Below, piece by piece: positions 59,490 through 64,000 of a DNA stretch of 64,000 bases (position 1 is its first letter; each line of letters begins with the position of its first letter). The notes beneath the pieces are model-generated. The model searched no databases, was not told where the DNA came from, and saw only the letters and a list, made by a program, of their open reading frames with translations. The position numbers and the translations under genes are program-made. Origin of the DNA: Arthrobacter sp. Bi83 (lineage in GTDB: Bacteria > Actinomycetota > Actinomycetes > Actinomycetales > Micrococcaceae); assembly GCF_918698095.1 (NCBI RefSeq), contig NZ_CAKKLY010000009.1:34360-98359 (forward strand). Direction: 5' to 3'.

Positions 59490-59787
59490 TTAGTGGGGTG
59501 GGCGTTCATCAATGCCCGCGGCACATTCATGATCGCCATTCGGCGTCGTCGGGCAGAACCCGGCCCCGGGGATGTGGAGCTCCCCCGCGCCGGTTCTGTC
59601 CATCTGGAACCCGAGGGACCCGGCGCTGGCCGGGATAACTTCCGCTTCGGTGACGGCCAAGCCCTTGGCCATGGCACTGAGCGTGTCCCGGTCAGGGAAG
59701 TTCTTCACCGGCCGGTTGCCGTCGGCCATCTGCTGCAGCCACCACCCGGCAGGCATGCCGCCGCAGTCTTCAGCCCGGCCAAGGCAG
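59490..59787 (-). pseudogene. XRE-family regulator remnant cut off by the repeat
   Basis: The minus frame reads GWWLQQMADGNRPVKNFPDRDTLSAMAKGLAVTEAEVIPASAGSLGFQMD, i.e. the end of an XRE helix-turn-helix and the following segment; the first half of the helix-turn-helix is missing. The break coincides with the start of the resolvase-associated repeat (59790). The stop is at 59490. Confidence 0.65.
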
Positions 59788-59789
59788 GT

Positions 59790-59836
59790 TGACGGAATAT
59801 CCGTTATCAGCGTTTGAAAATAGGCGGGGAAGTTAC
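59790..59836 (+). repeat. Resolvase-associated repeat, solitary copy
   Basis: TGACGGAATATCCGTTATC (59790-59808) is identical to the right-copy core (31296-31314, minus), and the next 25 bases share CGTT, GAAAAT-like and CGGGGA blocks with it. Here no resolvase gene is attached; the element abuts the truncated XRE gene. Confidence 0.7.
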
Positions 59837-59930
59837 CTAAGGGAGAGCTTGCCGTGCACCTTTTGGGGCTGGAATGGGTCACCTATAGTGGCAAGGAACT
59901 GTTAAGTAGGACGCGCAGAGTTCGCCGTCC

Positions 59931-60362
59931 CTAGCGGTGTGGTGTTTCCGTGAGGTGGTGTGTGGGGATCCTGTCCCTGTCGTAGGTGATTTCCTTGTAG
60001 CCGTGCGGCTCGGGCTTGCCCTGGCTGTTCAGGTTCACGAACACGATCTCCTCGATGGTGAGGATGCTTCGTCGGGTGATCATGTTCCGGACTTCCGCTC
60101 GCATGGTCAGGGAGGTCCGGCCAAATTTAGTTGCCGTTAGACCCATTTCTATAAGGTCTCCTTGGACTGCTGAGCTGACGAAGTTGATTTCCGAAATATA
60201 CTTCGTCACCGCCCGGCCATTGCCCAGTTGGAGGATGGCATAGATTGCTGCTTCCTCATCAATCCATTTCAGGAGGCTTCCACCGAACAGGGTGCCGTTG
60301 GCGTTTAGGTCTTCTGGGCGCACCCATTTTCGCGTGCGGAAGGTTATATCGGAGGATTCCAT
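59931..60362 (-). CDS. Acyl-CoA thioesterase (hotdog fold)
   Basis: 143 residues from the ATG at 60362 (AAGGTCAC upstream). NANGTLFGGSLLKWIDEEAAI is the hotdog thioesterase signature with the catalytic Asp/Glu region, as in YciA/BACH-type acyl-CoA thioesterases. It follows the LysR gene by about 90 bp on the same strand. It may recycle CoA in the acyl-CoA pathway encoded to the right. Confidence 0.9.
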   Translation of the reverse strand: MESSDITFRTRKWVRPEDLNANGTLFGGSLLKWIDEEAAIYAILQLGNGRAVTKYISEINFVSSAVQGDLIEMGLTATKFGRTSLTMRAEVRNMITRRSILTIEEIVFVNLNSQGKPEPHGYKEITYDRDRIPTHHLTETPHR

Positions 60363-60453
60363 GGTGTGACCTTGCTTCTGCAGTGAAGATGGTTTACTTT
60401 TCATGTCTTTGAGACGAGTTCCGGCGGACGTAGCAGCGTCCCCCATTGGTGGG

Positions 60454-61374
60454 CTATGGCTCGACACCGGCGAGGCTGTCGGGACGACCGGCCCAAACCT
60501 GGTCCGCAAGCGTGAGGACCGGTGGCAGGGCCGGGTTGTCCGAATCCCCGCGCCAAGCCATCCTCAGGTAGACCGGCAGTGTCTCGTCGAGCACCCGCAA
60601 GAACCGTACATGCGGGTCGGTCACGTTTTCCGCGACAGAGGAAACCGTCAGGGAGCAGCCTACTTCGGCTCCAACCAAGGCCATTGCGGTCCACGAATCA
60701 GGTGCACTTTGCACGATGTCGGGATCGAACCCGGCTCCCAGGCTCAACCGGCGCAGGCGGTCGGTCAGGACGGAACCTTCATGCGGGGGCAGTGCGACGA
60801 ACGGCTCGCCAGCTAGTTCTGCGAAACGAACTTCGCCTTGCGAGGCTAGCCGGTGTGATGCAGGGACGGCCATCACGAGGTGTTCCTCCACGATGATGCG
60901 GGACTTGACGCCCGCGGGCACAAAATCCCAGCGGCCAAGACTGATATCAACTTCACCGCGGAGGACCCGGGCGAGGGCCGGGAGTGCGAAGTCCTGGCTG
61001 TTGAGGCGAACTTCTATGCCCGGGTGGACCTTTCGGACTTCCCGTGCCAGTACGCCCACAAGAACATGGGTTGACGCGCCGGCGTAGGCAAGCTTGACCA
61101 TTCCCGCCTCTCCGCGGCCAGCGGCAAGTGCGCCAGCCCTTGCACGCTCCGCTGCAGCCAGGATCTCCCGGGCTGATGCCATCAGGGCCACTCCCGCCGC
61201 CGTCAGCTGGACGCTGCGTGTGCTCCGTATAAAGAGGTCGATCCCTAGATCCCGCTCAAGCTGTCGCACGATGCGGCTGACGGGCGGTTGGGCCATATGG
61301 AGCCGCGTCGCAGCGCGGCCGAAATGCAACTCCTCCGCCACGGCGAGGAACACCCGTATTTGTTGAATCTCCAT
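60454..61374 (-). CDS. LysR-family transcriptional regulator
   Basis: 306 residues. MEIQQIRVFLAVAEELHFGRAATRLHMAQPPVSRIVRQLERDLGIDLFIRSTRSVQLT is a full LysR helix-turn-helix, followed by an effector domain (MVKLAYAGASTHVLVGVLAREVRKVHPGIEVRL). It is divergent from the CoA-transferase gene with a 106-bp spacer, the classical arrangement for control of the target operon. By analogy with gcdR-type regulators it may respond to glutarate. Confidence 0.92.
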   Translation of the reverse strand: MEIQQIRVFLAVAEELHFGRAATRLHMAQPPVSRIVRQLERDLGIDLFIRSTRSVQLTAAGVALMASAREILAAAERARAGALAAGRGEAGMVKLAYAGASTHVLVGVLAREVRKVHPGIEVRLNSQDFALPALARVLRGEVDISLGRWDFVPAGVKSRIIVEEHLVMAVPASHRLASQGEVRFAELAGEPFVALPPHEGSVLTDRLRRLSLGAGFDPDIVQSAPDSWTAMALVGAEVGCSLTVSSVAENVTDPHVRFLRVLDETLPVYLRMAWRGDSDNPALPPVLTLADQVWAGRPDSLAGVEP

Positions 61375-61480
61375 CCCGCCATTATTGCAGAAGCATCAAT
61401 AATCAGGCCTTCAATAAGTATTGGACGCACTGTAATCCCCGGTGGGATAGTGAAAAAGAACCCGCTATGGAAGAGGACCC
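61375..61480. promoter_or_regulatory. LysR / CoA-transferase divergent promoter region
   Basis: ATCAATAA and TTCAATAA are direct repeats 15 bp apart (61394-61416), in the AT-rich part expected to hold a LysR site. TTGGAC at about 61421 and GATAGT could be promoter boxes, but the spacing of 19 is long. Confidence 0.35.
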
Positions 61481-62725
61481 ATGACACTGCAGAGCAACGC
61501 CGCTCCCCTGGCTCCAGGGGCTGCTGCTCACGACCGCCAACCCGATCACGCACGCCGGGACGCCTTCGGTCGCAACGTCAGCGGTCCTTTGGCCGGAATC
61601 GTCATTGCCGACTTCAGTCGGGTCCTCGCCGGACCGTACTGCACCATGCTCCTGGCGGACATGGGTGCCACGGTCATCAAAGTCGAAAGCCCCGCCGGCG
61701 ATGAAACACGGGCCTGGAAGCCCCCGGTCTTCGATGGCCAATCCACGTACTACCTCTCAATCAACAGGAACAAGAGATCCATCGCATTGGACTTCGGCGA
61801 TCCCGATGACATCGACACGGCACGGAACATTGCTGCGGGCGCCGACGTCGTCATCGAGAACTTCAAACCTGGCGGGCTGGACCGCTTCGGCCTGGACTAC
61901 GCGTCCATCGCCGAACGCAACCCCGCTGTGGTCTATGCGTCCATCACCGGGTTCGGCTCGGCCGGCGGAGCGGCCCTGCCGGGTTATGACCTGCTCGTCC
62001 AGGCCATGTCCGGGCTCATGAGCCTCACCGGGGACCCGGAGTTTCCCGCGTACCGTTCCGGTGTTGCGGTCTTTGATGTCATCACAGGACTCCATGCCGC
62101 CATCGGCGTCCTGTCAGCGCTGCACGAACGCAGCCAAAGCGGCCGCGGACAACGCATCGAGGTGAACCTTATGTCCTCGGCCCTGTCCGGCATGGTTAAC
62201 CAGACCGGCGGATACCTGCTCAGCGGAAACGTGCCCACCCGCATGGGTAACGAGCACCCCAGCATCTACCCCTATGAACCGCTCCCCACCGCGGACGGGG
62301 AAATCATTCTGGCCATCGGCAACGACCGGCAGTTCCGGACGCTCTGCAACGTCATCGGTGAGCCCGAACTTGCAGACGATCCCCGGTTCTCCACACCCCC
62401 GGACCGCAGCCTCAACCGATCGGCGCTGCGCCCCATCCTGCAGGAACTGCTGGCCGTCAGGACCGCATCGGAGTGGTTCGACATCTTCACCGAGGCAAGG
62501 CTGCCGTGTGCTCCGATCAACGACGTCCGCAGTGGGATTGATTTTGCCCAGCGCCTGGGACTGGAACCGGTCGTGGACGTGGGCACCGGTGAGGATTCCA
62601 TCCCCGGCGTCCGTAACCCGATCACCTTCTCAGCGACACCCGCCAGCTATGACCTCGTGCCGCCAGGCATCGACGCAGACCGGGGGGACATCCTCCAGTG
62701 GCTGCAGTCAGCGACGCACGGCTAG
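61481..62725 (+). CDS. Class III (CaiB/BaiF) CoA transferase
   Basis: 414 residues. GIVIADFSRVLAGPYCTMLLADMGATVIKVESPAGDETR is the family N-terminus; the catalytic Asp lies in LPGYDLLVQAMSGLMSLTG; PYEPLPTADGEIILAIGND is another conserved block. With the following acyl-CoA dehydrogenase of the glutaryl-CoA type, a succinyl-CoA:glutarate CoA-transferase role is likely. The first 30 residues are extra and Ala/His/Arg-rich. Confidence 0.9.
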   Translation: MTLQSNAAPLAPGAAAHDRQPDHARRDAFGRNVSGPLAGIVIADFSRVLAGPYCTMLLADMGATVIKVESPAGDETRAWKPPVFDGQSTYYLSINRNKRSIALDFGDPDDIDTARNIAAGADVVIENFKPGGLDRFGLDYASIAERNPAVVYASITGFGSAGGAALPGYDLLVQAMSGLMSLTGDPEFPAYRSGVAVFDVITGLHAAIGVLSALHERSQSGRGQRIEVNLMSSALSGMVNQTGGYLLSGNVPTRMGNEHPSIYPYEPLPTADGEIILAIGNDRQFRTLCNVIGEPELADDPRFSTPPDRSLNRSALRPILQELLAVRTASEWFDIFTEARLPCAPINDVRSGIDFAQRLGLEPVVDVGTGEDSIPGVRNPITFSATPASYDLVPPGIDADRGDILQWLQSATHG

Positions 62726-62792
62726 CCCTCTCCCACAAGCAGCCACCCCACAAGCACCCAGTACCCGTCCGCGGAACCATAAAGGACCTGTC

Positions 62793-63998
62793 ATGACAAC
62801 CACTACAACTGCCCGCACCGCCGTGAACTCCGACTACTTCAACCTCGACGATGAGCTGGCGCCCGAAGAGCTGGCCATCCGCGACAAAGTCCGCCAGTTC
62901 GCCGAAGAACGCGTCCTTCCCATCATCAACGACTACTGGGAACGGGCGGAGTTCCCGGACGAACTGCTGCCCGGCCTCGCGGAACTCGGCATCATCGGGA
63001 CCTACATCCAGGGATACGGATGCCCGGGAATGAGCCGCAAGGGCGCGGGAATGGTCGCGCGCGAAATGGCCCGCGCTGACGGAAGCATCAACACCTTCCT
63101 GGGCGTCCACTCCAACCTCTGCATGGGCGCCCTGTACATGCTGGGCAACGAGGAGCAGCGGCAGCACTGGTTGCCTGCCATGGCCCGGCTGGAGAAAACG
63201 GGTGCCTTCGCCCTCACCGAGCCTAACCATGGGTCCGACACGGTAGCGCTGGAAACGAGCGCCCGCCGCGAGGGAGACACCTGGATCATCGACGGCCACA
63301 AACGCTGGATCGGCAACGGCCACGCGGCCGACGTCGTGGTCCTGTTCGCCCGCAACACCGAGGACGGCAAGGTCAACGCCTTCGTCGTCGAAAAGGACGC
63401 GGACGGAAACCACCCGGCCGGCTACAACCCCACCGTCATCACCGGCAAGATCGGCAAACGCGCCATCCTGCAGGCCGACATCGTCGTCGAGGGCATGCGG
63501 ATCCCGGAGACCAACCGGCTTCAGAACTGCAGGTCCTTCGCTGACGTCTCCCGCGTCCTGCAGGCGACCCGTGGCGGTGCCGCATGGGAAGCAGTCGGCC
63601 ACGCAATGGCCTGCTTCGAGATTGCAGCCGACTATGCCGCAAAGCGGGTCCAGTTCGGCAACCCGATCGCCAGCTACCAGCTGGTCCAGCACCGGCTCGC
63701 CAACATGCTCAGCGAGCTGACCGCGATGCAACTGATGGTCAACCGCATGGCTGAACTGGCCGAGAAAGGCACCCTGACTAACGCCATGGCGTCCATGGTC
63801 AAGATGGCCACCGCGCAAAAGGGCAAGTGGATCTGCAACGAGGCACGGGAATTGCTCGCCGGCAACGGTCTCCTGCTCGAAAACCATGTCGCCCGCCACC
63901 TGACCGATATGGAGGTCGTTTCCACCTACGAGGGCACTGACTCCATCCAGGCACTGCTCGTAGGCCGCGACATCACGGGAATCTCAGCCTTCCGCTGA
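62793..63998 (+). CDS. gcdH: Acyl-CoA dehydrogenase, glutaryl-CoA dehydrogenase type
   Basis: 401 residues from the ATG at 62793 (AAAGGACC upstream), ending just before the window end. FALTEPNHGSD is the FAD/substrate motif; the catalytic Glu is in STYEGTDSIQALLVGRDITGISAF, as in glutaryl-CoA dehydrogenases; IDGHKRWIGNGHAAD and TRGGAAWEAVGHAMACFEIAADY also fit. It should decarboxylate glutaryl-CoA to crotonyl-CoA. It follows the CoA transferase by 67 bp. Confidence 0.9.
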   Translation: MTTTTTARTAVNSDYFNLDDELAPEELAIRDKVRQFAEERVLPIINDYWERAEFPDELLPGLAELGIIGTYIQGYGCPGMSRKGAGMVAREMARADGSINTFLGVHSNLCMGALYMLGNEEQRQHWLPAMARLEKTGAFALTEPNHGSDTVALETSARREGDTWIIDGHKRWIGNGHAADVVVLFARNTEDGKVNAFVVEKDADGNHPAGYNPTVITGKIGKRAILQADIVVEGMRIPETNRLQNCRSFADVSRVLQATRGGAAWEAVGHAMACFEIAADYAAKRVQFGNPIASYQLVQHRLANMLSELTAMQLMVNRMAELAEKGTLTNAMASMVKMATAQKGKWICNEARELLAGNGLLLENHVARHLTDMEVVSTYEGTDSIQALLVGRDITGISAFR

Positions 63999-64000
63999 CC

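Noticed and set aside
1..64000. tRNA, rRNA, riboswitch or CRISPR features
   Set aside because: No cloverleaf-like stretches with conserved tRNA boxes, no rRNA motifs and no regularly spaced repeats were seen; riboswitches could be missed without covariance models.

Overview
The window is high-GC, densely packed bacterial DNA. The protein families, the frequent 4-bp start/stop overlaps (ATGA/GTGA) and the GTG/TTG starts fit an actinobacterium of the Micrococcaceae, most likely an Arthrobacter/Paenarthrobacter-type soil catabolist. That assignment is inference; no rRNA or marker gene is present. No tRNA, rRNA, CRISPR array or transposase was found.

1-1.1 kb: the edge of a truncated flavin reductase gene and a small gene. 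1.1-32.0 kb: a roughly 30-kb sugar-catabolism island enclosed by two inverted, about 92% identical serine-recombinase (resolvase) modules. Each module carries the same promoter layout and a short repeat after the gene. Inside are two units. Unit 1 (1.9-10.8 kb) has a ROK repressor, an ABC sugar importer, a phosphotriesterase-like lactonase, a ROK kinase, a YhfX-like PLP protein and a SIS isomerase/deaminase. Unit 2 (11.2-29.4 kb) has two DeoR regulators, an aldose epimerase, an SDR, a class II aldolase, an FGGY kinase, a PfkB kinase, a second ABC importer, a GMC flavoprotein with its small subunit, a nitrilase-like amidase, an alcohol dehydrogenase, a Gfo/Idh/MocA protein and an aldo/keto reductase. 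Broken gene remnants lie near the right end.

33.6-45.0 kb: a divergent catabolic cluster around a GntR regulator with a striking palindromic operator. The left arm holds a SnoaL-flavin reductase fusion, an NCS1 permease, a NUDIX hydrolase, a stand-alone riboflavin kinase, an aldehyde dehydrogenase and a cysteine hydrolase. The right arm holds two tandem DUF1185 proteins, an alpha/beta hydrolase, an aldehyde dehydrogenase, a tautomerase and a luciferase-like monooxygenase. Together they look like a two-component FMN monooxygenase pathway for an unidentified, probably N-containing, ring compound, with its own FMN supply. I regard this as the most novel locus.

45.2-54.3 kb: a gamma-glutamylmethylamide / N-methylglutamate cluster (gmaS, mgsA, mgsB, mgsC) with an ammonium/methylammonium transporter, a monomeric sarcosine-oxidase-like flavoenzyme where an N-methylglutamate dehydrogenase would be expected, an M20 amidohydrolase and a cupin-type XRE regulator. 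54.3-59.9 kb: small and accessory genes, including a HutD/Ves remnant, an lmo0937-like peptide, a RES-Xre toxin-antitoxin pair, a transporter, and an XRE regulator truncated by a third copy of the resolvase-associated repeat. 59.9-64 kb: a thioesterase, and a LysR-regulated CoA-transferase plus glutaryl-CoA-dehydrogenase-type gene pair, probably for glutarate use.
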